Positions 1-13,400 of a stretch of DNA of 64,000 nt are shown piece by piece; position 1 is the stretch's first letter, and each line of letters opens with the position of its first letter. Origin of the DNA: Ascidia mentula (lineage: Eukaryota; Chordata; Ascidiacea; Phlebobranchia; Ascidiidae). Below the pieces are notes generated by a model that was not told the DNA's origin, ran no database searches, and worked only from the letters and a program-made list of their open reading frames with translations. The stretch is taken from NCBI GenBank assembly GCA_947561715.1, contig OX387202.1, positions 8,569,001 to 8,633,000 on the forward strand, read 5' to 3'. The translations under genes were made by a program, and so were the position numbers.

Positions 1-202
1 ACGGATATATTTTTTAAAAAATCGGCTCATTGGCGTTTTGGTATGCGCATAGTTTAACACAACACGCACGTAAGGAGAATTGCAAATAACTTATGAAACC
101 CTTTAGCAAAGGCGGTATGACAATCTCGACATGTGAATTATACGCAAACAAGCATATCAATAAAGTTCAAACAAACATAACAGGTACAAACTGTAAAATT
201 AC

Positions 203-1528
203 CACACTCCTAATTCCTTCTTTCTCATATTCATAGCTTATACAGCGACTGAAGTAGTCAACGAAAGTTTTTGAAGCTCCGTATACCGACAACATAGGCA
301 AGGGAATAGTTGCAGAACCGGATGAGATGTTTATGATAAGACCACGTTTGTTTTTCACCATGATTGGCAAAATAATTTGGGTCATCTGAAGTAATACATA
401 AAGTGAATGTCACATTGTTTTTCACTGTATCAAATTCGGAATATTTTTATTCACTTTGATATGAATGAAACAAAACAATTTGCTGTCAAATAAGGTAGGG
501 AAAATAATTTGCTTCCAATAACGTAAGGTTGCAGGCCTAAAAAATCCGTACAGTACTCAGGACTGCAAGCAGGGCGCAGCTACTGACATGGTTGAGCTGG
601 TAGGCCGAATTATCGATGGGAAGGAAAATAAATACCTACCTACAGCGACCTTGCACCAGAATTTGCCGCAAATGTCACTGAACCATTTTGTTCTCAAACA
701 GTTGCTGTCGGTTGTTAAATTACGCAAGATTTGGCGTTTCTTTTTCTCTTCTGGGGCGCATTTGGCTGCTATTTGACATTTACCTTTAGAACTGCAATGA
801 CGTTTACTTCTATGACGTTTCGAATGACATGCGACAGATTAGGTATGTCGGCATATTTGCAAATAGGCGTCCCAATGCCGGCGTTGTTAACCAACGTTCC
901 GATGTCCAATCCATCAACCAATTTTGCCATTGGTTCAAATGCTTCATCGCCGCGACTGAAATCAAGGGCTAGTTGTTTGACTTCTACACCAAGTTCCCTT
1001 TCTGCAAAAAAGTTATCGTTGCTGCTAATTTGCACAGAAAAAATTATTTCCACAAAAACAAATTTGTAATCTCAAATATGTGCATAAATGAAGTGCTGTT
1101 ATCAATTATTTTTTACCAACCTATATACTGAGCAACCGATTGTAGTTTGGAAGTTGATCGACCAATCAACACAACATTTTGACCACGTTCTGCCAACTGT
1201 AATATCACCAAATGTCTAAATAGTTTTATACAGACTTTGGGCATTAACTTTTTGCAAAAATGAATGGTACTACCTGGATGGCAAACTGTTTCCCAATTCC
1301 ATCTGAAGCTCCGGTCACAACTGGAAAAAAATAACACCAATCATATTTTGTCAAAAAGTTAGAGAAAAATATTTTCAACTAACCGGACCACTTTCCATAC
1401 TTCTGAAATGCCACACAAGGTAACCTAGCGTAAGTTAAAAATGCTCCAGCAAGTTTTGTCACAATTTTACCCACCAAATAAAGTGAGACTGTTAACCCAA
1501 CCACAGCAAAAATGTCCTTAACGTTCAT
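203..1528 (-). CDS. HSD17B12-like very-long-chain 3-oxoacyl-CoA reductase / 17-beta-hydroxysteroid dehydrogenase, 3'-truncated by window edge
   Basis: Short-chain dehydrogenase/reductase of the HSD17B12/HSD17B3 group, an NADP(H)-dependent ER-membrane enzyme that reduces 3-ketoacyl-CoA in fatty-acid elongation and/or 17-ketosteroids. Five exons read on the minus strand: 1528-1384 (start MNVKDIFAVVGLTVSLY, a hydrophobic N-terminal anchor), 1320-1274 (cofactor glycine motif TGASDGIG), 1196-1121 (VVLIGRS), 1001-784 (NNAG motif) and 385-203 (ISSGS serine, then catalytic YGASK). Each joins in phase at GT-AG sites. The family continues about 90 residues past YxxxK (LPYFVATK region). I see no match to that in bases 1-200, so the last exons lie off the left edge. 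HSD17B12 versus HSD17B3 is not settled. Family assignment is secure. Confidence 0.88.
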
Positions 1529-1990
1529 GATTAGTTCCTGCCCCCAAACTGTTGACACAGCAATGATTGAACGAAAAAGCGTCGCTCGCTATCCAAATTC
1601 CTTTTTTCTCACACTTTTCGGGATACACAATAACAGTCGCTGCATTTGAGAGTGTCGGCTCCTAACTAAATCAGTTGGGTGCTCCACACCAGAACAATTT
1701 TAGTAGGCCACATAAAATTTTTGTTACATAGCGGTAAGCAAACTATATTTTCTTCAGAAACTTAACAAAGTTCTAACTTAACAAAATCAAATGTATTTTA
1801 TTAATCAGTATAGCCTAATCCTACACTTTATTACATTCAGCTAATAGTTATGCCTACTTTGGACGTTTTTGCACAATAAGAGTAAAAAAAACACACAATA
1901 AAACCGTTAACGTAACACAGCACAGTTCATCTTGCGAGGCGTTAAAATAAACCTTAAATCTGCCTGATGATAAATAATATTCAAGTGATT

Positions 1991-2166
1991 TAATAGTCTG
2001 TTCGTCTGTCACATTGAAAACGTAACTTTATTAACCAACGTTTCGACACAACCAACACCAGGTGTGCTGTACCAGTACCATTATCCTGAGGAAGCCTTGT
2101 TGGATAACAGGCGAAATGTCGGTTAATAATGTTGCGTTTTTAATGTGCCAGAAGAACAGAATATTA
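1991..2166. repeat. Foldback repeat, inverted arms around a short loop
   Basis: Arm 1991-2046 is an imperfect reverse complement of arm 2110-2166; both contain a GAAACGTYGG-type core and a CAGAMGAACAG-type end. The right half (about 2089-2166: CCTGAGGAAGCC, then AACAGGCGAAA) is closely repeated at 31901-31983 inside an intron of the second astacin gene. This is therefore a dispersed, probably non-autonomous element. The remaining 1.5-2.9 kb sequence shows no convincing exon; the open frame at 2338-2859 has no recognisable domain. Confidence 0.7.
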
Positions 2167-2941
2167 AAATACAATATGCCTGGCAGCAACAGAAACATTA
2201 TATTTTAAGTAGTACAAATACCATTTTTAAAGCACGTAATTAACACAAAACATAAAAGTTTTCTAAAATCCCGGTTTATAGAGTAACATTTGAGACATGT
2301 TGGAAAGTGTAGGAAGTTTTAGCAATATTAAACAATAGTGTCCATCTACTATATTGTTTTCCGTGCGTACAAGCCCGGTAGCAGCCAGATGCGCTGGTTG
2401 CCTTTAATTTCGGACGTTTTTCTTCGTCAAAAAGTTAATTTGTTTTTGGTGCTTTGTACTTACATTCTTCGACAATTTCTGCTTTGTCTAAAACAGTTTT
2501 CCCGCAAAAGGATTTTTCGCTGTGCCACATGCGTTTTGTTGCGTTTAAACTACTTACTGCACTCTAAAAACCAATGCATTTTCGGAAAACTTCACCTGCA
2601 GCATTGTGACGTCATACCAATTGTTGACGCGATATCGGATTCAAAGAATTTTCACTACTCCTTGTCCAAAGGCGCTGAAGCGAAGCGCTACTTTTTGTTT
2701 TCGATCCAATTTTTTTTCGTAAGGCAATGTTTCATATTAACAGCTTTTTTCCATGAAATATTTTCCCCCTTAAAACATGTTGTGTTGACTTTTGGTTCTA
2801 TATCGTGCAGACATACCCACCATCTCAACCAGTATTTCAGTAATTTAGTAACACTTTAGGTTTTTTACCGCACGGGGATTTATTGGGGGCAAGTAGTGTT
2901 CCCTTATCCATAACATAATCTATAGGTGTAAAGGCTTAAAA

Positions 2942-5900
2942 ATGGTACGTATTTCATAATACTACATGCGTTTCCATGAAATGGAAATATAAACTTGTGT
3001 TATATCAACAGCATGGGCGTTTAAAAGTGAAAACTACTGCAGAACAACAAGAAGAAAAACGAAAAGAACGACAAAAAAAATTGAAACTGTTTGAAGCAGC
3101 CACAGATATTGGTTTTGCAAAGGTAAAAGTATTTTTGTGCATTGGTTGTATAGTGGTTATATAAAGTAATTTTTTTTGAATTTATGCATTTAGACCTATT
3201 AAAAAAATATTTCATTGCATTTTAAAACTTTTGATTTATTTTGTGACGTGTAAAGTGTTATTACTTAGTATGATAAATGTATACACTGCATGACATATTG
3301 CATCGGTTGTTGTGCTAGTTAGTAGGGCAGAAAATGAATTCTTCACACAAACCTGTTATTCATGATTCTGTGTATTTATGTTCTAGACCATGTTCAAGGT
3401 ACAGCTGAAATTTGTGTCACTGCTACCTGGGTATTTTTTTTGCCTTAACTGACATATTTAGCCTAGGCAAGGACTGTTTGTGCATTGAATACAAGTTTGA
3501 TTGTCAGCTGCAAATTTATAATTTTAGAAATTTACTTTTTATATATTTTTTCGTAACTAGCAAACTGTTCTACAAGAATAGTTTTAAGTTTGATGCGACG
3601 ATTTTGTCATATGGATAAATTAGTTCCGTCCACAGTTAAAGTAAATGTATCTTGTTTAGGCCTATTCCCAGAAGTCATCTATATGTGAATACAAACCTAA
3701 TAGTGGTAAAAATTTGCTGCATATATCTCAAAGTGGTCTGCTAAAAAATTGCCATGAGGTTTAGCAGTGAAGGGAAAAGATTGGAAACCATTGCCCCAGA
3801 ATAAAATAGGTTCAGTGCACTGTAAAAAAAATCTTTGCATTGATCCTTCTTGCACTTTTCCAGTTCCAGAATGTGTGTACTCCAAGGTTAAAATACTTGC
3901 CATTATTAAACATTTCAACTTTAAATTGATTAGTGTTAACATAACAAATAACGAGATCAGGAATTTGGTAATTAAATATGGCTACTGTCATGATTGAAAC
4001 ACTTATTTGGAGCCTCATGCATGCTCTCCATATAGAACATATCATACACCAAAACTTGCCAAGCTGGGCTAATGATGCTGGATTTTTTGGGTCACTGAGA
4101 GTCAATGCCACATAAGGCACAACCTTCAGTTGTATTATTTCATGAAGTACACTCCTGTCTCCTGGGTAGTTTTTCAGTTGTTTCATTATAGTCAGATGGT
4201 TTATTTTCGCAAAACAATTGACAGAAGTTTGTATTGCATATTGATATTGCAGGATTGCATTTAAGTGTTGAAATGATATATCTTAATACTGCTGTCAAAC
4301 ATGTGAGGTCTGCTTTCCAGCAAAGGTTGCAAGTGAAAAAGTTGCCATATATCATTAGACAAATATTGGCCATTGATGTGCTGAATGGTCCAAAAAGGTT
4401 TGATAATTCGTCTTGAATCTTGTTTTGTTCATAAGTTGAAATGGGGCAGAAGATGGAAAAACAAAACTTTGATAGACCCAATATGACTTATGCTTGAATT
4501 TGCCATGATATCAAAAACTAGTTTTGCAGATTATTCAACAAATATTTGTTGCACTATAAGATTTCAAACAAAAACAAATATTTGTTGCACTTAAAGATTT
4601 CAAAGAACACTTACGACGATGAAGGTATGGAAGTTACAAGACAACTACTAGCAGCCAACTCTGATTATTCCTCAATGTGGAATTACAGGAAAGATGCACT
4701 TATGCAGTTTACATCTTTAAAGTTAGTCTTTGTTTTTTTTTTTATATGGTGCCAAGTATTACCAGCTTAAAATGTATTATTATGATGGCAATTACTGTTT
4801 CCAGGAGTAAGGAAGATATGCACAAACTATATATCAGTGAGCTCTCTTTCATTGAATCTTGCCTACGAAACAACCCAAAATCATATGGTTGTTGGCATCA
4901 GAGGTAATTGTGATTGGTGTATTTAAACACACTGACTAGAAATAATACTTGCCATTTAGATGTTTTGTGATGTTAAATATGCCTGAACCAAACTGGGATA
5001 AAGAGCTTGAGTTGTGCGACTTATTTCTTCAATTTGATGAAAGAAACTGTGAGTAGTTGGTAGGATTTCCTGAAGCAATCAATGTGTTATTTAAAATAGT
5101 GGTTACTTCAATGTAAAAGGATGTGTTAATTTCTATTTCAAGTAATCAACTCCAAGTATTTTGCACCCAACTATAAGTCTGGATATTGTATGTTTGTTTT
5201 GAAACTGGACTTTTTAAAATTACCTGACAAACATAAATTTAATTTAAAAGTTTGATTTGTTTACTTTCTGTAGAATTGCATAGTTGTTGTTATTTAGTTC
5301 ATTGTTGGGACTACAGAAGATTTGTTACAAGTAATTCAAATGTGCCATGTGAAAAGGAAATTGCCATGACAAATAAAATTATTGCCAACAATTTTTCCAA
5401 CTACTCATCTTGGCATTATCGTAGCAAGTTGCTGCCTGAGGTCTTTCCTGATCAAAGTGACTGCAAAAGAATAGAGGAAAAAAAATTATTGGAGGGTGAG
5501 CAATACCTCATTAAACATTTGCAAGAATAAAAAAACAGTGTCAATAAAAAAGAAAATTTTTGCAATGTAAAAAACAAATTAGGGTTAGGTTTGCATATAC
5601 CTGCCAGGCATTCAGGGTCAGAAACTCTACTTTCATAAACAAAATTCCAAACTGCTTACTTGGTAACAAACAATGTCTGAATTAGATATATTCTGTATTG
5701 CAGAATTGGAATTGGTTCAGAATGCATTTTTTACTGATCCAAATGATCAAAGTGCTTGGTTTTATCACAGATGGTTATTGGGAAGAGGTATAAAGTATGA
5801 CCATTGTTTGCAAAGCTTGATTGTTTTATGTCACATTTAAAAATTTCTTTTTAAGGTGACACAAAGCAGGACATAGTGTGGTTGCAGGTGACCAGAAATT

Positions 5901-8415
5901 CAGATATTATATGCTGTTTGCGTAAACCTGTAAAAGTAAGTTTTGTCTTAAGATTTGTATGATGTACTTGTTGACTATTATACTAGTTCATATCTCTATT
6001 CTCCACATATAAGACATTAAAAGTATATTTTTAGAAGTAATGTGCTTTTAAATTACGTTATTTGCCATGATATACCTAATACTAAAAAAGTGCTTGACTT
6101 CAGACATTTAGTGGAGTCCTGTCAGTTAATGAAACAGAACAGACAGTGGCATGGCTTTCGTCTAGTTTGGAGAAGTACTCTCATTCCTGGGTTAGTGAAA
6201 TGATAATCCATTAAATGCATTTACTGGATTGCAACCTTTTGTATTCAATTTGTCATTTTTCTTCTTTAGGTTTGCCATTTGAAAAAACAGTTTCAAAATT
6301 GTAAAACAAATGTTGTAAAGTGCAAAATAAATGACTGTGAAATAAGTTGCACTTTGAGTGAAGGTGCAGAGCAAGCAACAGCTTGTGTGTTATTAAAAAG
6401 ACAAATGTTCCAAGACAACACAAGTTCTGCAAAACTTACTGTTCTACAAGAAGAACTGAGTTCTTGCAATGAACTAAATGAACTTGAACCTGAAAACAAA
6501 TGTGAGTGAAATGATGACCATCATTAAAACCAAAAAGTGTGGATTTTAAATAAATGTTTGTTTACGCAAAAAGAATTTCTTAAATAATGTTTGTTTATAT
6601 AAAAGTGATTTTTGCTTTTAAACAAGTTACATTTTCAGGGGTTGTTTTAACCCTGGTACTTCTGATGAGAGCAATTGATCCATCTCTGCATGAAAAGGAC
6701 ACAAACAAGATGCTTACTGCTCTCACTAAGATTGACCCAAAACGAAAAAGATATTACATGGACTTACAAAGCAAGTATATTATTGAAGATAGCATCGTTG
6801 AAACAAATTTAAATGATGGAATCCTGAATTTACATGGAAAGGTTAGTTTATTGGGTTACATTTTGTTATTATGTCCATGTAACTTATTTTATTTGCTCTA
6901 GAATCTTTCAATGTTGTGGTACTTTGAGTTGCTACCAATGATTACTCACCTAGATGTATCCAACAATTGTCTTCAAAATCTTACTGCCCCATTCAAAATC
7001 CTGCTATGTTTAAAGGTATAAGTTTGATTTTCTTTTTGTGTTATACAGTATGAGAAGTATTTTGATTGGAAACTTAAAGAATTTTGCACAGATGTGGCTG
7101 GCCTAGTGTCTCAAGACTGTCTTGCACAAACAAAGATGAAGAACTTTGCACAGACATGCACGATTTAAAAATGTAGTCTCCAGACAGATCTTTAATTGCA
7201 TTAAAGATAGTGTTTATTTTAGTACATCTTTGTCGGTGCAAGACAGTTTTTTATAGTGTTTTTTTTTTCTTTTTGAGCAAAACATCATTAATTACTTTGT
7301 TCTGTCATGTAATTACTCTTTTAGGTGCAAAAACTAGGAGGTATTTAATCTGAACCTCATTGAGCAGATGTTTCGAACACAACTGCGTCAATCATCAGTG
7401 CTAATGCGGAATGAGTTGCAGAAAGGCACTAGCAGAGGTGGGCAGGCAACTGAACAGACAAAAACAACCACACATGACAGTAACTAACTAGCAGGTCTAT
7501 GGGAGTGACATCATTATTTCATATATGACAGGCTGCAGTGAGGACCTAGGTGTCAAAAAGTGGAGTGGTCTGGGGCTATCATTTACATTAAGTGATGGTT
7601 TATGGTAATTGGATTTTCCAAATTAGCATTGATGATGAATGCAGTTGTGTTCCAAATGTCTGCTTATAAGAAGCAAAATAGCTTTGACATTTATATTTAG
7701 ATTAATTACTAATTTGGTTTACTAAATATAAAGAAACATTCAGGTATTACAAGCAAAATGCAATCAAATATCAAATATATCTGGTTTGGAAGGTTTACAC
7801 AAACTGGAAGCATTGTCCCTTGATTCAAACAGTAAGTTAAATTTTCTTGTAATATAATAAAAAGGGGATCCACATGAAGGATGTATATGTCTGTATGTAA
7901 TTGTATTGTAAGGTTTAAACCTCGCCAGCAAATCGTTATATCCGAATAAACAGTTTATTATCAGGCTGTGGGAATAAATCCCAAGCCGACGAATAGCTTG
8001 TAGAGTGTCAGTAATAATAGCAGTAATACGATGAAACAAGTAGAATCGAATGGAATCAAATAGAATGAATTTACCGGTCTAAACTGGGCTTTTTAAAGCT
8101 CTCCATACTGAGAGCTGATTGGTCAATAATGTCACGTGATATCATGAGGCGCTTGAAGTATGTGTCTTGAATTACTGCAATGTTATAAATATATTTGGTG
8201 TATTGCCCTTTGATTTAGTTTACATTCTTCAACCATTTCTCATGGTAAAATCAGTTTTTCTATCTTTGGCAGATATATCTGATGTTTCTCAACTCCAAAT
8301 GTTAGTGTCATGCCCTTCCCTACAACACTTGTCACTAAATAACAATCCAGTGTTGGAGCAAAAATTTATTATGAGTGAATTTCTTCCAGGAGTTCAATTG
8401 TCAATGGCATCATAA
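2942..8415 (+). CDS. RABGGTA: Rab geranylgeranyltransferase subunit alpha
   Basis: Alpha subunit of Rab GGTase (GGTase II), which with the beta subunit and REP attaches geranylgeranyl groups to C-terminal cysteines of Rab GTPases in the cytosol. Fourteen exons: 2942-2944, 3012-3122, 4597-4721, 4805-4903, 4960-5048, 5298-5495, 5704-5787, 5856-5935, 6104-6190, 6270-6501, 6639-6841, 6902-7015, 7744-7831, 8273-8415. They sum to 1656 nt, 551 aa (human about 567). Prenyltransferase-alpha repeats are clear: [48 protein letters not shown]. Then come a divergent insert region (about 250-360), [11 protein letters not shown], and C-terminal leucine-rich repeats ([15 protein letters not shown]). The start ATG stands alone before an intron (ATG|GTACGT, then CAG|CATGGGCG), restoring the family start [10 protein letters not shown] poly(A) signal (AATAAA) lies near 8609. 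Confidence 0.96.
7117..7246. repeat. Short hairpin/MITE-like inverted repeat in RABGGTA intron 12
   Basis: A 22-base arm at 7117-7138 (CTGTCTTGCAC...CAAAGATG) matches the reverse complement of 7225-7246 at 20 of 22 positions, with about 86 bases between. It sits in the 728-base intron between coding exons 12 and 13. No coding potential is visible; a small non-autonomous DNA element or hairpin RNA source are both possible. Confidence 0.55.
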
Positions 8416-10446
8416 ACATCAGCCATATCTCAGCGGATTGAAATGCGCACAAATATTTTTGTCTCAATTCAGGTTGATACTGTTAATTGTTCATGTTATT
8501 GCAACGAAATGCACTTAAGTTAGTTTTGGTGATTTTCACTGAAATGTTGTATTTTGTTGCAAGTTGAAATCTGTATACGGTATCATGTGAACGTGTCAAA
8601 CAATAGCAATAAAAAAGATTTAAACGCAAAACTTCAAAATCTATTGACTAAATCTTACTTTTGTGAAAAGCGTAAATGTAGCGGTCTTGTGCCGTTCTCA
8701 AGTCAAACATTACCTTTGGATTAAACATAATGAACGTCGACGCAAAAAGATAAAACACTAAATTTAAAGAGTAAAAAGTCTCCGGTATTGCGCTTAGGTT
8801 ATTAACAAACATTTAGCGAATACTTCAGTGATGCTGCTATAACTGAAACTAAAGTTTTCGATACGTGTTCCTTACTATAGGATATATGCTACTAAATTTG
8901 ACTCCGTGTACAGACTTCATTTATGGAATAGAAAGACACGTTGAAATATCAGGTGCCGTAACTTTAAATTGTTCCAAGCTCGTAAGTGACTGAGCGAGTG
9001 ACAATACCATTGCGGTTGTAAATCGAAAAGATGCACAAACATGTAAGCTCAAACATAATTAACGCAAAATAGTAAAAATTGCAAACAAATACAGTGACCC
9101 CAAGTATATTATCAGTTTACATACGGCGAGATGAAGGACGCATATTGGTATTTCTATTTAAAAATAAAAAATTGGTTGCCGGACAGGTTCCCGCCAGGGC
9201 TGTTTATGACTCCTTGTAGGTCACAAGATCTTCCAGAAGGGTCTTCAAATCCTTGCTGTGTACTATCCCACCCAGGTGTATTTTTTTTAACTTTGCACAA
9301 TATTAGGTCAATATAAGTCACAAGACCAAGCAACAGTTATAGGGAAACAAGCGGAACAGCCGGCAGCTGTATTATTGCAGAGGACCTTAAAAACAGGATT
9401 AATTGGTTTAATTGCCATGTAGGTCCTAAAAGTATATTTTGCCAAAGCACTTTAGCCACCATACTTAATTTAGAATATATATAGTGCAAAACGCTCGAAG
9501 TTCACAAAATTATCTGCCGAAAGATGGTGGCTCTACAGCTCTACTTTATACTAATCAAGCGGAAGTTGTTAGTGCGCCAAAATTGGATTCACCCCAAAGC
9601 GTACAAACCATCAGACGATGCTGCACTCGTCAGTAATGCGCCCAATCTGAACTGCTGCATTTTTAATTTCTGCGTCCCAATTTTGCGTTTATCATGGTAC
9701 ATAGACTGACCTTTACCTCAATGTTTGAATTTGTTGCTCAAAAGAGTAAATGTACTTATTTAGAGACAGATCCACGCCCCTTTCATACTACTGACGCCCC
9801 CTGACCACTGCCTTATGCCTTAATGGTTGTTTCTTTTGTTTTCTCACAACTTGGTTATTGTAAAGCTCCGATCGCTATCTCGCTATCCACATTGACCTGT
9901 AAGATACTTCAATGCAGACCCAACCCACAGTGTCCGGTTCTGTATGTACAGATAACGTTTCTTCAATAGATATAGGAAAAACGCGGATAATTTTACACAT
10001 TAGAAAACAACAGAGAAAAAAACAATTGAATTGAAATCAATTGAAATCTCAATTGAAAATCAAGTTCAAATTTGACTGTCACAAATTAAGAATCCTTCAG
10101 AAATTAAATGTCATGTTTCCAGCTAGCTACAATCGAAAAACTGTACATTGAAGCCAGAATTGAGCCAGTATCGTTTTTACCACAACTAAATATGTATTAG
10201 CTCTGTAGAAAGGGGCAGAGTTGGGAAATAATATTGCTATATCGTGTATAACACCACCGTCACCAAGACTGATGCACGTTTTATTTTCCGTGAATATATT
10301 GCTGTTTTGTGAGGAAGTTTGTTTTAGGAAAGGGAAAAGGGATTATGAGTGACAGTCATCTGTCAAAATGGTAGAAAATCGCCACATTATAACAATTCTT
10401 TTTCAAGGAGGTAATAATTGTAGCATTACGACTAGCAGTCCGCAGA
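8416..10446. other. Intergenic, no gene seen
   Basis: Between RABGGTA and the first pseudo-astacin/trypsin gene. Six-frame reading shows only short frames without family motifs. A segment at about 9175-9275 resembles, with gaps, 48225-48330 (shared blocks around AGATC, TCCTTG and TGTGT), so part of this stretch is a diverged dispersed repeat. Confidence 0.6.
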
Positions 10447-13400
10447 ATGGGCGTAAAGGTGGGATTGTTCATCATAACAGTTGCCTTGCACTTGATCTGT
10501 GCAGGTAAGTTTTAAATAAACTGCTATGATATAGTGACGTATCCGACAAACCCTTTTATAACGTTGTTTTGCGCTCAGCCGCACTGCATGTATCCATGTT
10601 TTCACACACGTGATTGTTTACACACGACGAAGTGTTTAATGATTGGAAAACGTAGCTTGAATTACAAATATTAGGAAATTATTTTGTTCACATTTTACTT
10701 ATTTATTAATTTGCCCATCCCTAATTCGTGCATAAAATTAGGGTAATGTGCCCACAACACATCGTTCGTTGAGGTAGATTTAACTTGCCACGGGTTCCGC
10801 AGCAACATATTTCACCCAAAAGTATTTATTTTTTTATTGTTTGAATTGTTAACCAAATTCGGATTGACCGAGTTCTATTGTATTTGTTTCATGATTGTGT
10901 AACAAATTGGGGTTCGACGTGTTTTTAAGGTTATGAACACTAGTTTACGTCTAAATCACCGATTCTCCGTCTTATGTGACACCTTTTTGCATTATGTAAC
11001 TTAATTCTGTTTGTAAGTATAAGCACCAAATAACAAGTGTATTGCATTGCATTACATTACAGCAACCTGTATAACCGGTCTGTGTATACCACGACACAAT
11101 TGTCTTTAGGACGGGCTTAGGCTACTATTTGAAGGTTATTACTTTCAAGCACTTACACAAACTTTTTATATAATGACGAAAAGTAAAATGCCACTCAATG
11201 TGACATTATAGTTTTTTTAAAGGAAGTATAGTTTAAGTATAGTTTGTATTCAAGGGTATTGTTTGTAATGTGAAAACTAATTTCCAGAATATTTAGAATT
11301 TGACAGTGGTGAAGATGAAGTTGGCCGAAAAATCATTGGCAATCTTTGGGACAACTTAAGGTCTTTCGAAGGAAACTATTTGATACCGTATAGGCTGTCC
11401 CATAGTGTTGCAAGTAAGTTGCAATTCGTAACTTTTATGTATTATTAAATAGTGACATTTTCGGTTTGCAATTCCAATTACATGCACTTAAAGAACTTAA
11501 AACTGTATAATTTGCAATTAGCATTACAGAGGGGGTGACACAAAACTTTAAGATGCTCCAGAGCGTCATAGTTAACGTTAAAATTAAAGGTTGTTTTCGT
11601 CGGTATTTAAAAAATATATATTTCTTCAGATACACCAGAGGCCAAGAAACTTGTTAGTTCAGCTGTTCTGGACTACCATAGGAAAACGTGCATACGTTTC
11701 GTGAAATACACCCCACAACTTCATCAAGATTTAATTACGTTTGAATTTCGGCCAGAAGGAAAATGTTGGACTGCTCGCGGTCGCCGAGGAGGAAATCAGC
11801 CGGTAACTCTTCATTGAATTCACAGTTTTTCATGCAACTCTATATATTTTTATATTTAGGTATATTTTAACTTGAATTGTCCCAGGCCATTAACAGGAAT
11901 TCTTTTCTTTACGCTTGGTGTAAGTTTTAACAGATTGGGCGAAGACTTTGCAGGTGATGTAATGACAATAGGATTTATGTCATGTGAAACTACCATGTTA
12001 TAAATATTTGTTTTTTTTACTTCCAGAGTCTAAAATGCCTGATGTAATCCCATCTTCGTAAGTATAGTTATGCCAATAATGAAATGCACAAGGTTTGGAA
12101 TGAATTTGTTTGCAAATTTAAAAATATTTTCAGATCGGAGAATCGACTACGCCCACTTGCTGTTTTAATTGTTTTGAAAGCCTATAAATGTTTTCAAGGT
12201 AAACAAAGAACCACTTCCATAAAAATAAATCACTTAACTTTGTTCAACTTTTAACTAGTTCTAACTACGCAAGTCCCCACTACGAGCAAAGTGGTAAATT
12301 GTGGACAACCATATGTAAAACCACAAAACATTTGGCCAAAGGTTGTTGGAGGTGAGAGTATGTTACTGTAACGCATGCAGGATTATGCATGTCAAAATGC
12401 ATTCTGGTAACTTTTCCATAGTTATGTGATAATCGCGGACCATATATGCTAGAACCTAACTCCAAAATTAATTTAATGCTTTAAAGGACGGAAATGCGTT
12501 CCCGTAACAGTGTAAAGGAGTGATGCAACTAACGCTTAAACATTCTATTCAGGTTGTGCTTTCCGCGCAATGAGTTTTTTAGCGCATTGCGTATGCGCAC
12601 ATTCGCGTAAAGTAAGTTGAATTAAGGTGCAAATATGGCAGAGTGTGAATTCGGGTCCGAGCATATTTTTAAATTTAGGATCGAACCGTAAGAGTCCGAT
12701 CCGATTTAGAATAATGTCGTAAGAATTTGTATATCCTTGCCATTGCAGGTTATGCAGTTATACCGGGAAGTCACCCATGGCAAGTTTCGCTTCGTTTCAA
12801 AGAAAATGATTTTGCCTTTTGTGGAGGCGTTGTTATAAATGAGTGGTGGATATTATCAGCAACTCATTGTTTCTTCAGGGGGTACTCTACACGAAGTTTT
12901 GATAAAGTTTTAATTTCATTGTTCATTGAAAAAATGCAGCACAATTTAGATCAGTCTTTTATGTGGTTTTACTGGCACCGGTTCTTTCATATATTTTTAG
13001 CAGTTATATATTTTTTACATGGTACCGCTATATACCGTACAAAGATATTTTTTGTGCAAAGATCCTTGTTTTGCAGAACTGACCCTAATTTGTACGCTGG
13101 TTATGTTGGAAAACATCACATGTCACAGGTTGACCCGGGTGAAGTCCGAGTAACGTTTTCCAAACTCATAAGTCATGCAAATTTCGTTCAAGAGACCTTT
13201 CGTAACGACATAAGTTTACTGAAGGTGCGTTAACACACCATAAATACATCGATTGCCCGTGATTTCAGCATTAATGTATTTATTGTTATTAATAACTGGA
13301 CAGATTGATGGTCAAGGATATTTTATTTGATTTAGGACATCGCTGACTCGTTTTTTTTCTGTTTGACACCAATATGTTTTGTTGTTACACACGTCTCATT

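Noticed and set aside
2338..2859. 173-codon plus-strand open frame
   Set aside because: No signal peptide, domain or splice context; composition is that of AT-rich non-coding DNA. It precedes the RABGGTA start in another frame.
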